A stretch of DNA of 21,886 nucleotides. It comes from Streptosporangiaceae bacterium. GTDB taxonomy: Bacteria; Actinomycetota; Actinomycetes; Streptosporangiales; Streptosporangiaceae. Positions 1 to 8,785 of the stretch are shown one piece after another. The notes below the pieces were generated by a model. That model searched no databases, was not told the DNA's origin, and saw only the letters and a program-made list of their open reading frames with translations. Numbering within the stretch: the stretch's first letter is position 1; each line of letters starts with the position of its first letter. A program made the translations under genes and the position numbers. Where the stretch lies: NCBI GenBank assembly GCA_025934635.1, contig JAICWX010000136.1, forward strand, positions 1-21,886, read 5' to 3'.

Positions 1-147
1 GGCAGGCCGAACCGCTGCCCCGGGTAGAACGGGGCGCTGGCGGGAGGCGCGGTCGGGGAAATCTTGGCCACGACACCACGGTATCCGCTCCGGTACTGAG
101 CGCGGGCAGCGGGCCATAATGGGAGCCCTGACCTCGGTCGCCAGCGC

Positions 148-185
148 GTAACATCCGTGAAACACACCAGACACGGCGCGGAAAT
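148..185 (+). promoter_or_regulatory. Tandem GlnR-type operator upstream of glnA
   Basis: Four five-base half-sites lie in exact 11-bp register: GTAAC (148-152), GAAAC (159-163), GACAC (170-174) and GAAAT (181-185), each separated by six bases. This matches the published actinomycete GlnR pattern gTnAc-n6-GaAAc repeated twice, with small deviations in the second pair. GlnR is the OmpR-family nitrogen regulator that controls glnA in Streptomyces and relatives. The position, 68 bases before the start of a glutamine synthetase gene, is what that role predicts. The pattern and spacing are seen directly; binding is inferred. No convincing -35/-10 pair could be placed. Bases 1-147 show nothing I can assign. 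Confidence 0.83.
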
Positions 186-252
186 TGCCAGCGGCTAACG
201 TCCGAATCGCGTGCGTTGAGAACCGAAAGCGTGCCCTGTAACGGGAGGGTTG

Positions 253-1677
<1,425 letters not shown>

Positions 1678-1686
1678 GCCCGGCTG

Positions 1687-1720
1687 ATGGCGGGGGGGTG
1701 CGCGAGCGGACCCCCGCCAT
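1687..1720 (+). terminator. Hairpin between convergent glnA and permease
   Basis: A perfect 10-bp stem, ATGGCGGGGG (1687-1696) paired with CCCCCGCCAT (1711-1720), has a 14-base loop and begins 9 bases after the glnA stop. There is no U-tract, which is common for actinomycete terminators. Its place between convergent genes (the permease stop is at 1763) suits a bidirectional terminator. Confidence 0.7.
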
Positions 1721-1762
1721 TCGCATGTCCCGGGCAGATCGCCGGCGGGGCCGCAAGCACGG

Positions 1763-4114
1763 TCACTCGTTTCTCGCGAACTCGGGGCCGGTGATGCGGG
1801 CCAGCAGCGGGAAGGTGGCCGCGATGATGCCGAGGGAGACCACGATCCCGCCCGCGGTGATGAGGTAGTAGGCGGCACCGGGCACCACCATCGGACGCCC
1901 CTGCTGCAGGGCGGCGTTCATCGCGGCGGCGCCGAACCCGGTGCCGATCGCGACGATGGCGACGGCAAGGAGCGGGACGGCGCCTTCGAGCGCGACCACG
2001 CGGCGCAGCGTGCCGAGCCGGGCGCCGGTGAGGCGCAGCAGACTGAACGGCCGCTTGCGGTCGGCCAGCCCGGCCGCGATGCCCGCGGCGAGCGTGCAGC
2101 CGGCGATGGGCAGGCTGACCAGGATCACGACATTCGCGAGCTGCCGGTAGTCGTTGTTGGTGGAATTGTCCTGCGCGATCAGGTCGGAGAGGACGGACGG
2201 CCCGCTGAGGCCGGCGACTGGGTACGTGCTCTCGAGCACCGTCCTGGCCCGTTCGACCGTCGGCACCGAGCCGTCCGTTGCCACGTTGACGGCGTCCACT
2301 CCGAGGCTGTCCAGCTGGACGCCCCGGAGATTCACCGCGGGCCAGGTAATGCCGCTGAGATCGTGACGGCCGTACAGGATGCTGTCGAACCCGTCGAACC
2401 CGTCCTCCGGGAACGCCGCCGCCGCCACCCCGGCCGGGCAGCGGCCGAGGACGGGGACGGTGGCGAGCTGCGCGCAGGACACCGCGCCCGCCGGAACCGG
2501 GCTAGGAGGGCCGTACGTAGGGACGCCGAGGCCGTGGAAGGTCGCGGGGATGGTCAGCCGCGGAACCGCGCGGACCACCATCACTCCCCGGACGCCGGGA
2601 ATCTCGCCTAGCCGTGCCGTCAGCGGCGCGGCGGCCGCGGCCGGCCCCGCGCCTGTCACGGCCGGGACCCCGGCACGATAGTCGTAGCCGAGCGGCTGGT
2701 CCGCCAGCTGGCTTGTCATCACGTTCGCCTCCGCGGGGCTGCCCCACTGGGTGAGGTCCTTCGCGTCCTGTGTGGCGATGGCCACCACGGCCGCGGTCGT
2801 GATGAGCAGGGCCAGCACCAGGCCGCTGACGGCGCGGAAGGCCGCCTTCGGGTCGTCAGCGAGGCGGCGGGCGGCGATCAGCGTACCCGGGCGGCTCGTG
2901 CACCGGGCCATGAGCTTCGCCGCGGCCATGGTGAGCCACGGACCCGCGATGACCAGGCCGGCGATGATGAGCAGGTAGCCGGGCAGGAAGGCCTGGACCT
3001 GGGCGGAAGGGCTGGCCGGCTTGCCGTGCACGACGAAGAAGCCGAGGTCGGCGAAGCCGGTCAGCAGCGGCAGCACCCGCCAGGCCCGCGGCGGCTTCGG
3101 CGTCGCCCGCCGCGCGACGCCCAGCGGGGAGATGTGCACCCGGCGCAGCGCCAGCCGGGCCGCCAGGGCGGCGGCCACGGGCACGCCGATCGCGACCGCG
3201 CCGATGTCCAGCGCGCTGAGCGACAGCTCACCCGGGAAGAACGGCTCGCCGACGAACGGGATGCCCGCGACCGGGCCGCGGAGCAGGAAGAAGATCCCGA
3301 AGCCGAGGGCGACCCCCAGGACCGCGGCCGTGGTCGATTCGGTGGCGGCGAGCAGCGAAACCTGCCTGCGGGTCGCGCCGACCAGGCGCATCGCCGCGAA
3401 CCGCTGCTCGCGGCGGGCGGCCGACAGCCGGGTCGCGGTGGTGATGAAGATCAGCACCGGGGCCAGTATGGCCAGCGCCACGACGGACAGGATGAGGTCG
3501 CTGGTGCTCGCCTGGATTCCGCCGCCGGGCGGGTTGTAGTTCAGGCCCTGGCGCTTCATCACGTGCCCGAATCCCGTCTTGGCGATCGCCGTCACCTGGA
3601 CGCTGGCGGGCCTGGCCGCGAGCTGCGCCGGGGTACGCCCGACGATGAGGACCAGCGAGTTCGGCGACGGCAATCCCGCCTCGCCGATCGTGCCGGCCAG
3701 GCGGCCCGGGTAGCGGCCGGCCAGCTGATCCGCCGGGGTGGCGCGCAGCAGCGCGGCGAGTGCGGGCGAGGCGTAGTACTGGCCGGGTGCCGGGTCACGG
3801 GGGATGCCCGGCGGTACCGGTGACGAGGGGCCGGTGGCGGCCACGTCGAAGCGGTTGATCGGCAGGCTGCCGAAGGTGTCACCGCTGGGATGCCACCACA
3901 GCGGGGCGATGCCCGCCGCCGGGCCGGCGGGCACGTAAGCCGTGCCGGTGTACCACCATGCGGCGCGGTTGTTCCAGGTGGTGACCGCGTTGGTCAAGGC
4001 CAGCGTGACCAGCAGCAGGCCGACGCCGAGGCCGACCGCGACGGCCAGGACGATCAGCCGGGTGATCGCCTCACGGCCGCCGCTGAGCACGAGCCGCAGT
4101 CCGAGGGGGATCAC
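1763..4114 (-). CDS. FtsX-type ABC transporter permease
   Basis: Membrane component of a MacB/LolC-like ABC exporter. The 783-residue product has the layout of duplicated FtsX modules. A first membrane segment lies at about 18-42, followed by a large external domain. A hydrophobic segment at about 206-228 leads into the cytoplasmic loop RREQRFAAMRLVGATRRQV (about 235-253). Further helices lie near 258-278, 302-322, 376-400 and 428-447. After a second external domain come three more C-terminal helices. GTG 4114 is chosen because it overlaps the ATPase stop as GTGA; the upstream open frame to 4423 is Arg/Pro-rich shadow sequence. Co-expression with the ATPase and PadR genes suggests a regulated exporter of a drug, lipid or peptide. 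The substrate cannot be read from sequence. Confidence 0.9.
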   Translation of the reverse strand: MIPLGLRLVLSGGREAITRLIVLAVAVGLGVGLLLVTLALTNAVTTWNNRAAWWYTGTAYVPAGPAAGIAPLWWHPSGDTFGSLPINRFDVAATGPSSPVPPGIPRDPAPGQYYASPALAALLRATPADQLAGRYPGRLAGTIGEAGLPSPNSLVLIVGRTPAQLAARPASVQVTAIAKTGFGHVMKRQGLNYNPPGGGIQASTSDLILSVVALAILAPVLIFITTATRLSAARREQRFAAMRLVGATRRQVSLLAATESTTAAVLGVALGFGIFFLLRGPVAGIPFVGEPFFPGELSLSALDIGAVAIGVPVAAALAARLALRRVHISPLGVARRATPKPPRAWRVLPLLTGFADLGFFVVHGKPASPSAQVQAFLPGYLLIIAGLVIAGPWLTMAAAKLMARCTSRPGTLIAARRLADDPKAAFRAVSGLVLALLITTAAVVAIATQDAKDLTQWGSPAEANVMTSQLADQPLGYDYRAGVPAVTGAGPAAAAAPLTARLGEIPGVRGVMVVRAVPRLTIPATFHGLGVPTYGPPSPVPAGAVSCAQLATVPVLGRCPAGVAAAAFPEDGFDGFDSILYGRHDLSGITWPAVNLRGVQLDSLGVDAVNVATDGSVPTVERARTVLESTYPVAGLSGPSVLSDLIAQDNSTNNDYRQLANVVILVSLPIAGCTLAAGIAAGLADRKRPFSLLRLTGARLGTLRRVVALEGAVPLLAVAIVAIGTGFGAAAMNAALQQGRPMVVPGAAYYLITAGGIVVSLGIIAATFPLLARITGPEFARNE

Positions 4115-4809
4115 GTCCCGGCTCCGGTGAGCGTGGTGATCTTTCCGTCCCTGACGACGACCTCGCGGTCCGCGTAGGCGGCGACGCGGGCGTCGTGGGT
4201 GACCAGGACGACGGTGGTGCCTTGCTCGCGGGCGATGTCGGTGAGCAGGTCCATCACCTGTTCCCCGGATACCGAGTCCAGCGACCCGGTCGGCTCGTCG
4301 GCGAAGAGCACCTCGGGGGCCCCGACCAGGCCGCGGGCCAGCGCGACGCGCTGGGCCTGCCCGCCGGACAGCTCCCCGGACCGGCGGTGCTCGAGCCCGT
4401 CCAGGCCGAGCGTGCCGAACCACTTCCTGGCCGCCGCTATCGCCGGGCCGCGGCGGGTGCCGGACAGCAGCAAGGGCAACGCGACGTTCTCTTCCACGGC
4501 CAGCTCAGGGACGAGCTGGCCGGACTGGAACACGAACCCGAACCGGTCCCGGCGTAGTTCGCTGCGCCGGGCGTCGCTCAGGGTGTCCAGCCGCTGCCCG
4601 CCGAACCAGACCTCGCCCTCGTCGGGGACCAGGATGCCCGCCAGGCAGTGCAGCAAGGTGGACTTGCCCGACCCGCTCGGCCCCATGACCGCGACGATCT
4701 CGCCCGGCCGGACTCCCAGCGAGGCACCGCGTAGCGCCGGGGTGCGGCCGAACGAAAGGAACAGGTCCCGCGCCTCGAAGACCTTCGCGGTTCCCGGGTC
4801 GGTGATCAC
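4111..4809 (-). CDS. ABC transporter ATP-binding protein, MacB/LolD type
   Basis: Nucleotide-binding subunit partnering the adjacent FtsX-type permease. Numbering from GTG 4809 gives 232 residues: Walker A GPSGSGKS at about 43-50, Q-loop Gln near 95 (FVFQSG), signature LSGGQ at about 147-151, Walker B VLFADE at about 167-172, and H-loop THD near 204-206. All catalytic elements look intact. The frame is open to 4863, but GTG 4809 overlaps the padR stop as GTGA (4806-4809). The same coupling recurs at the next junction, so 4809 is preferred. The extra 18 residues in the longer version are low-complexity and lie inside the padR coding region. Confidence 0.95.
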   Translation of the reverse strand: MITDPGTAKVFEARDLFLSFGRTPALRGASLGVRPGEIVAVMGPSGSGKSTLLHCLAGILVPDEGEVWFGGQRLDTLSDARRSELRRDRFGFVFQSGQLVPELAVEENVALPLLLSGTRRGPAIAAARKWFGTLGLDGLEHRRSGELSGGQAQRVALARGLVGAPEVLFADEPTGSLDSVSGEQVMDLLTDIAREQGTTVVLVTHDARVAAYADREVVVRDGKITTLTGAGT

Positions 4810-5330
4810 CGGCGTACCGCTCGTGAGAGCAGGTCCAGCCGGGCCGCGGTGTGGTCGATCCATCGCAGGTCAGCCTCCAGGCGGTAGATGGCGTGGTCGG
4901 CGAGCAGCGCGTCGAGCGAATCGCCGCGCCGCCTCAGTGCGGTGAGCTCACGCATCCGCTGCAGGTGCGCCGCGCGCTGAGCGTCCAGGTAGCCGTCGGC
5001 CGACCGGCCGAGCATGAGAGCCAGCACGACCTTGGCGGACAGCTCGCTCTGCAGGTCCGGCTCCGGCGGGGCCGGCTCAGCCAGCCACCGCTCCACGTCG
5101 GCGACGCCTTCCTCGGTGATGACGAACCGGCGGCGTTCGGGCCCGGCCTCCTGCTCGATCGGCCCGGCGACCGCCTTCCCGTCCCGGGCCAGCCGAGACA
5201 GGGTCGCGTAGACCTGGCTGTATCGCAGCGGCTTGGCCCGGCCGAAGTACGCGTCGTAGTCCCGTTTCAGGTCGTAGCCGTGACTGGGCCCCCGCTCGAG
5301 CAGGCCGAGCAGCGTCAGCGGAACACTCAT
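4806..5330 (-). CDS. PadR-family transcriptional regulator
   Basis: Cytoplasmic DNA-binding repressor, 174 residues. The N-terminal PadR winged helix is clear (MSVPLTLLGLLERGPSHGYDLK, then LRYSQVYATLSRLARDG as recognition region and RRRFVITEEG as wing). It is followed by a helical Vir_act_alpha_C-like region with WLAEP and a C-terminal helix for dimerisation. PadR genes next to ABC exporters typically repress their own operon until a ligand binds. This fits here, because padR, ATPase and permease form one coupled minus-strand unit. A perfect inverted repeat begins one base upstream of ATG 5330. No Shine-Dalgarno lies at normal spacing, and TATTCT ends seven bases before the ATG, so the transcript may be leaderless. 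The inducer is unknown. Confidence 0.93.
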   Translation of the reverse strand: MSVPLTLLGLLERGPSHGYDLKRDYDAYFGRAKPLRYSQVYATLSRLARDGKAVAGPIEQEAGPERRRFVITEEGVADVERWLAEPAPPEPDLQSELSAKVVLALMLGRSADGYLDAQRAAHLQRMRELTALRRRGDSLDALLADHAIYRLEADLRWIDHTAARLDLLSRAVRR

Positions 5331-5331
5331 A

Positions 5332-5364
5332 ACCGAGAGAATACTCCACGAGTATTCTCTCGGT
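5332..5364. promoter_or_regulatory. Perfect inverted-repeat operator, probably for PadR
   Basis: The arms ACCGAGAGAATACT (5332-5345) and AGTATTCTCTCGGT (5351-5364) are exact reverse complements around the spacer CCACG. Because of the symmetry, a -10-like TATTCT occurs on both strands. On the minus strand it is placed so that transcription could begin at the padR ATG. On the plus strand it points toward the gene at 5413. The -35-like hexamers 17 bases away (TTACCG on minus, TAACCG on plus) are weak. PadR operators are typically palindromes overlapping the promoter, so autoregulation is likely; control of the 5413 gene is possible. Confidence 0.8.
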
Positions 5365-5412
5365 AAGTAGTTAGGCCTGACCGCTCAGTGCGGCCGGAGG
5401 GGCCCGGACTTC

Positions 5413-5718
5413 ATGTCATGCACGCACGATCTTCATCCGGTCTCCACGCCCGGCTGCTGCCCTGACCGGGTGCAGCAGGATGTCACCAGCGCCGACGTGG
5501 ATGAGCTCGTGAGACGTACGGCGGAAGCCGCCGTCGCGTACATAAACGGAGATATTCGCCGCTATCTCACGCTGATCAAACACGGGGACGACTACACGCT
5601 CATGCCGCCCTGCGGCGGGGAAGGACCAGAGTGGCTCCTGGTGCACCGCCACGCCGACCCGCTGGTGCACCCCGTCAGCATGGAGCAGATGTCGGTCCTG
5701 GCCCGCGGCCAGGACTGA
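5413..5718 (+). CDS. Internally shortened NTF2/SnoaL-like protein
   Basis: A 101-residue protein with a strong Shine-Dalgarno (GGAGGGG, 5396-5402) ten bases before ATG 5413. The segment [19 protein letters not shown]...[14 protein letters not shown] resembles the first half of actinomycete NTF2-like/SnoaL-type proteins. The end, [20 protein letters not shown], resembles their last strand and C-terminus. The roughly 45-50 residues normally between these parts (helix plus two strands) seem to be missing, in frame, right after the GGE. Family recognition is from memory. If correct, the cone-shaped fold cannot form normally, so this is a decayed gene that stays open or an unusual miniature. It is divergent from padR and shares its palindromic promoter region. 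Confidence 0.6.
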   Translation: MSCTHDLHPVSTPGCCPDRVQQDVTSADVDELVRRTAEAAVAYINGDIRRYLTLIKHGDDYTLMPPCGGEGPEWLLVHRHADPLVHPVSMEQMSVLARGQD

Positions 5719-5774
5719 CGTCGTCGCGGGCGCCTTGACGGCCTGGTCCTTTCCAGTGACGCTCCGGATGATGG

Positions 5775-5996
5775 CGCTACGGTGTCGCCGCTGCCTGTCT
5801 CGCCTTGCCGGACCACGACCTGGTCTCCGTCCGCGATAGCGGCGCCGATCATCGAATCGTCCGTCACCTTGAGCAGGAAAAGGCTGCCTTCACCGACCAA
5901 CTGCCTGGGCAACGGATAGACGTCAACGATTCTCTCGTCAGCGAGGACCGGACAGCCCCCGGTATTCCGTCCGATTAGCGGAACGTAGACGGCCTC
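5775..5996 (-). pseudogene. LexA repressor C-terminal domain relic
   Basis: Reading the minus strand from 5996 gives [20 protein letters not shown], then [20 protein letters not shown], then [20 protein letters not shown], then RQ. This closely follows the S24 peptidase domain of actinobacterial LexA (typically VPLVGRIAAGGPILAEE ... [26 protein letters not shown]). There is no winged-helix domain and no start: a TAG lies directly upstream (5997-5999). Similarity stops near GDTVA, before the segment carrying the catalytic Lys, although the frame stays open to 5592. The nucleophile Ser of DSM remains, but the Ala-Gly cleavage site reads Gly-Gly. It is a non-functional fragment, presumably a duplicate of an intact lexA elsewhere. 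Confidence 0.78.
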
Positions 5997-6170
5997 CTAG
6001 GACGGGATGTCGAAGCCGCGAATGCCGCCTGCCTCATCTTCTTTTCCCTTACGGCCAGGCGCCAGCCGCACCGCCGGGTGACCGGGCAAGAGCACCTCGA
6101 CCGTCCGCGCGCCCGGCTGCGGGCACCGGACGACGCGGGTCAGTGGGCGCGGGGCATCGGGCACGGTCAT
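5997..6170 (-). CDS. Hypothetical small ORF upstream of the LexA relic
   Basis: From ATG 6170 this reads about 57 residues (MTVPDAPRPLTRVV...), with a hydrophobic-basic segment VEVLLPGHPAVRLAPGRKG and an end in GFDIPS. The frame is also open upstream to 6230. It is in the same frame as the LexA relic and separated from it only by the TAG at 5997-5999. No Shine-Dalgarno is visible and I do not recognise a family. It may be another relic or chance open frame in this decayed 613-base stretch (5719-6331). Confidence 0.2.
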   Translation of the reverse strand: MTVPDAPRPLTRVVRCPQPGARTVEVLLPGHPAVRLAPGRKGKEDEAGGIRGFDIPS

Positions 6171-6331
6171 ATCCAGGGCAGTAGAAGAAACGGTCCCTGC
6201 CTGATTATGGACACGCCGGCTTTGCAACACGTTTATGGCATTCGCCGGGCGGCGCGGCGCATGGTCCGGGCCCCGCCGGTAATCATGGTGCTGATCGTTA
6301 GGCTCTCGAAACCTCGCCGGCGGTTGCCCCG

Positions 6332-7485
6332 ATGCATGCTATGGGCATGGGCCAGGATCCCGGCTTGCCGCCCCCGGGCGACGGCAGCGATGAGGTGCGG
6401 TTCGGGCTATCACGCGAGCCGCGGGTCCGTGTGAAGGCCTGGTTGCGCCGATCGCTCGCAGGGCGCCTGGCGCTGGGCATCGTGGCCCTGGCCACATTCG
6501 CCGTGGCAGCCTTCGTAGTAACAGTAACAACGGCCCGCCACCCTGGACATCACCGCCCCGGGGTAACCAGCTCGGCGGGGTTCACGGGCCGTCCCCAGGC
6601 GCAGCCGTGGTGATGGCGGCCGGCCCGGTGGTGGCAACCGACGATGGTCACCCGCTGCCCGGCGTGCGGGGTGGGTGGGAGCTGTTCGGCACCGGTCCGG
6701 GGGTGCTGGTCCGGATCCAGTGGGCCGTGGGCCGCGTTACCAGAACCGCGATTCCGGCGCTGCAGAGCACTGGCCCGGTCTTCTTCGTCGTGGGTCGGTC
6801 CGCATCAGGCGATCATCCGCCCGCTCGACTTCGTGCCCGGCTATCTGGTGGCCGATGATCAGCCCGTCCGCACCCTGCCGACCGCGCTCGGTACGGCAGG
6901 CCAGGCGTTCCCCGGGCCGCGCCCCGGCCAGCTGTGGGTGCAATCTGGGTTCGGCGCCGAAACCATGATGTCGCTGGTGACCACGAACGGTACCAGGATC
7001 GGCCCGTCGATCCGGCTTCCGGCGGACGTCGGCTACGGCGCGCCCGACGGCCGGGGCTATCTCGCGGTCGAACGTAACGGCGCAGCTTACGACGTCGGCC
7101 CGGGCGGCGTCCGTCGCGGGGCGGCCGGCACGCTCACCGCCACCGGCCCGTCGGCCTGGCTGGTTGTTCCGTGCCCGAGCGCCCCGGCATCACCTCGCCC
7201 GACGGAAAGTACGCGGCCGTGCTCAGCACCGGACCGGACCAGACCGCAATCCTGCACCTGATCAATCTCAGCACCGGCTCTGATCGCCGGGTCGCCGTTG
7301 CCCCCGCGCCGCAAGGCTCGCCCGGCCTGGCCTGGTCGCCCGACAGCCGGTGGCTGTTCGCGGCCACCGAGGGCGGAGCGCTCCATGCCATCGACCCGCA
7401 GACCGGGCAGGTTCGTGGCCTCGGCGTTCCACTCCCGCCGGTGACCTATCTGGCCGTCAGGAGCACCGGCTCACCGCCCGGCTGA
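6332..7485 (+). pseudogene. Frameshifted membrane-anchored beta-propeller protein
   Basis: One ancestral gene appears split over several frames. At 6332-6613 there is a short cytoplasmic leader and one membrane helix (LALGIVALATFAVAAFVVTV). At 6613 to about 6795 there is propeller-like sequence (GHPLPGVRGGWELFG ... ALQSTGPVFFVVG). From about 6800 to 7170 it continues in the next frame (GPHQAIIRPLDFVPGYLVAD ... GPSAWLVVPC). At 7171-7485 it returns to the former frame with WD40/TolB-like blades (ITSPDGKYAAVL, LAWSPDSRWLFAATEGG, HAIDPQTGQVRGLGV). The break near 6795 is explained by a 4-bp duplication, GGTCGGTC (6793-6800); removing one copy restores VVGPHQAII. About 45 residues also seem lost near 7168. 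The function of the intact family is not known to me; a surface-exposed propeller is likely. Confidence 0.72.
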
Positions 7486-7689
7486 CTGCGGCCCGACTGG
7501 CCAGCCCGGCCGGTCAGACGTCGAGAAGGTAGCTCGCCAGCGGTGTGGGCCGGGCTAGCGGACTTCGCGCAACGGCACCGCTGAATAGACACGTTGGAGC
7601 GTAGGTATCCCTTTTCTGCAGCCTGTTCAGCTGGTAAGAGGTGGCATACCATTGCCTGCTGCCCCCGGCATTCCACAATTTCCGGTTAG
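7486..7689. other. Intergenic stretch without recognisable gene
   Basis: About 200 bases lie between the end of the propeller pseudogene and the stop of the convergent nucleotidyltransferase gene. The composition from about 7560 to 7690 is visibly less GC-rich than the surrounding genes. Short open frames here have no recognisable content and no ribosome-binding site. No hairpin with a convincing stem was found. Confidence 0.4.
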
Positions 7690-8346
7690 TTAAGGGCGCG
7701 GCCAGTCGGCGAAGCGCTTGCGCAGCTCGGCGATTTCGTCCGGGCCGAGGCCGAACGACGTGAACACCCCGTCACCCCACTGGTCAAGACGGGCGGCGGC
7801 CTCGGCGAAATCACGGTCGGTCAGCCCCGGGTCGAGCCGCCGGGCGAAGCCGATGATCTGCGCCCTGGTGTACCGCTCCAGGGCGGCCGCGGTGTCCACG
7901 TAGTCGCGCGGCTCGACCCGGCTGGCCAGCGCGCACACCTTGCCGCCGACGACATCCTCGAGGTCGAGAACGGGACCGACCTCCATGATGACCGGACGGC
8001 GTGATCGGTCGAAGTAGGCCAGCTGGAGCATCATCTGCTCGCCGCCCGGGGCGGTAACGATCCACTCGGCCAGCGCGTCACCGAGGCCGTAGAAGATGTC
8101 ACCGAGACCCCCGGCCTGGTCCCGGCGCTCGGTCCCGAAGCCCGCCTCGCGCAGCGCGTTCTCGACCGCCGCGGCGGCCGCGGCCACGCTCGCCTCCTCA
8201 TCGGTGAACAGGTCGACGTCGGCCGTAAAGCGGTCGACGACCCCGTACGCCATCAGGGCGTTGCCACCGCCGAGAGCGAATCCGTGGCGCGCGGCCGCAC
8301 GCAGGGCAATAGCAGCGACCTGGCCGTGCAGCTGGCCGACCGGCAT
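7690..8346 (-). CDS. AbiEii/AbiGii-type nucleotidyltransferase (putative type IV toxin)
   Basis: A 218-residue member of the nucleotidyltransferase superfamily. The catalytic core is visible near the N-terminus: FALGGGNALMAYGVVDRFTADVDLF, with the glycine motif at about 26-28 and the metal-binding DVD at about 43-45. It is followed by DLEDVVGGKVCALASRVEPRDYVD, which is typical of AbiEii/DUF1814 proteins. Characterised relatives (AbiEii, MenT) transfer nucleotides, for example to tRNA 3' ends, and arrest growth. ATG 8346 is chosen because it overlaps the upstream stop as ATGA. Coupling to the small gene at 8702 gives the antitoxin-toxin gene order. Toxicity is inferred from the family, and a housekeeping role is possible. 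Confidence 0.82.
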   Translation of the reverse strand: MPVGQLHGQVAAIALRAAARHGFALGGGNALMAYGVVDRFTADVDLFTDEEASVAAAAAAVENALREAGFGTERRDQAGGLGDIFYGLGDALAEWIVTAPGGEQMMLQLAYFDRSRRPVIMEVGPVLDLEDVVGGKVCALASRVEPRDYVDTAAALERYTRAQIIGFARRLDPGLTDRDFAEAAARLDQWGDGVFTSFGLGPDEIAELRKRFADWPRP

Positions 8347-8702
8347 CAGGCCGCGGCGGCCGCCGCGCGCAGGACGGGGTGCTGGTCCTCCCATGCCTGC
8401 CGGACGCCCGATGGCAGGAACAGCCCGGGCCACAGCGCGATCAGCGTGTCGCCGTCCAGGTAAGCGCTGAGATCCGCGGCCTGCCCCGCTTCCCGGAGCA
8501 CGGTCTGGTAGAGCCAGCGCCGCATGTCCTGGTCGCTCAGGTCGAACGTATGATCAGGGTTACCCCAGAACAGCCAGATCGGCAGCCGAACCTGGCCCTC
8601 GGCGGGGCCGTGCAGGTCGGCGAGGCTGGCCACGACCACTGCGCGACGACCGGGCCGGGACTGGTACCGGCCTCTGGGTGCGTCGGTGCGCGTGGCCACC
8701 AT
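8346..8702 (-). CDS. Small partner protein upstream of AbiEii-like gene (putative antitoxin)
   Basis: A 118-residue protein from ATG 8702 (a GTG at 8717 is an alternative). It has a basic start (RGRYQSRPGRRAVVVASLAD), a central WLFWGNPDHTFDLSDQDMRRWLYQTVLREAG segment, then YLDGDTLIALWPGLFLPSGVRQAWEDQHPVL. I believe similar proteins precede AbiEii-like genes in other actinomycetes. It does not show the winged helix-turn-helix of classical AbiEi antitoxins. The DLSDQDMRRWLYQTVLREA segment looks helical and could mediate contact. The ATGA overlap with the nucleotidyltransferase implies stoichiometric co-expression. The antitoxin role is inferred from gene order only. Confidence 0.62.
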   Translation of the reverse strand: MVATRTDAPRGRYQSRPGRRAVVVASLADLHGPAEGQVRLPIWLFWGNPDHTFDLSDQDMRRWLYQTVLREAGQAADLSAYLDGDTLIALWPGLFLPSGVRQAWEDQHPVLRAAAAAA

Positions 8703-8785
8703 GGCTTTAGCGTACACCCCCCGGCTCTCCCCTGTCGAATGTACGATCGATGGACATCCTTAACCTAGCACAGACAAGGGGAGTC

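Noticed and set aside
4115..4423. N-terminal extension of the permease frame to 4423
   Set aside because: Low-complexity Arg/Pro sequence antiparallel to no motif and inside the ATPase gene; GTG 4114 with GTGA overlap and a membrane helix shortly after is a better start.
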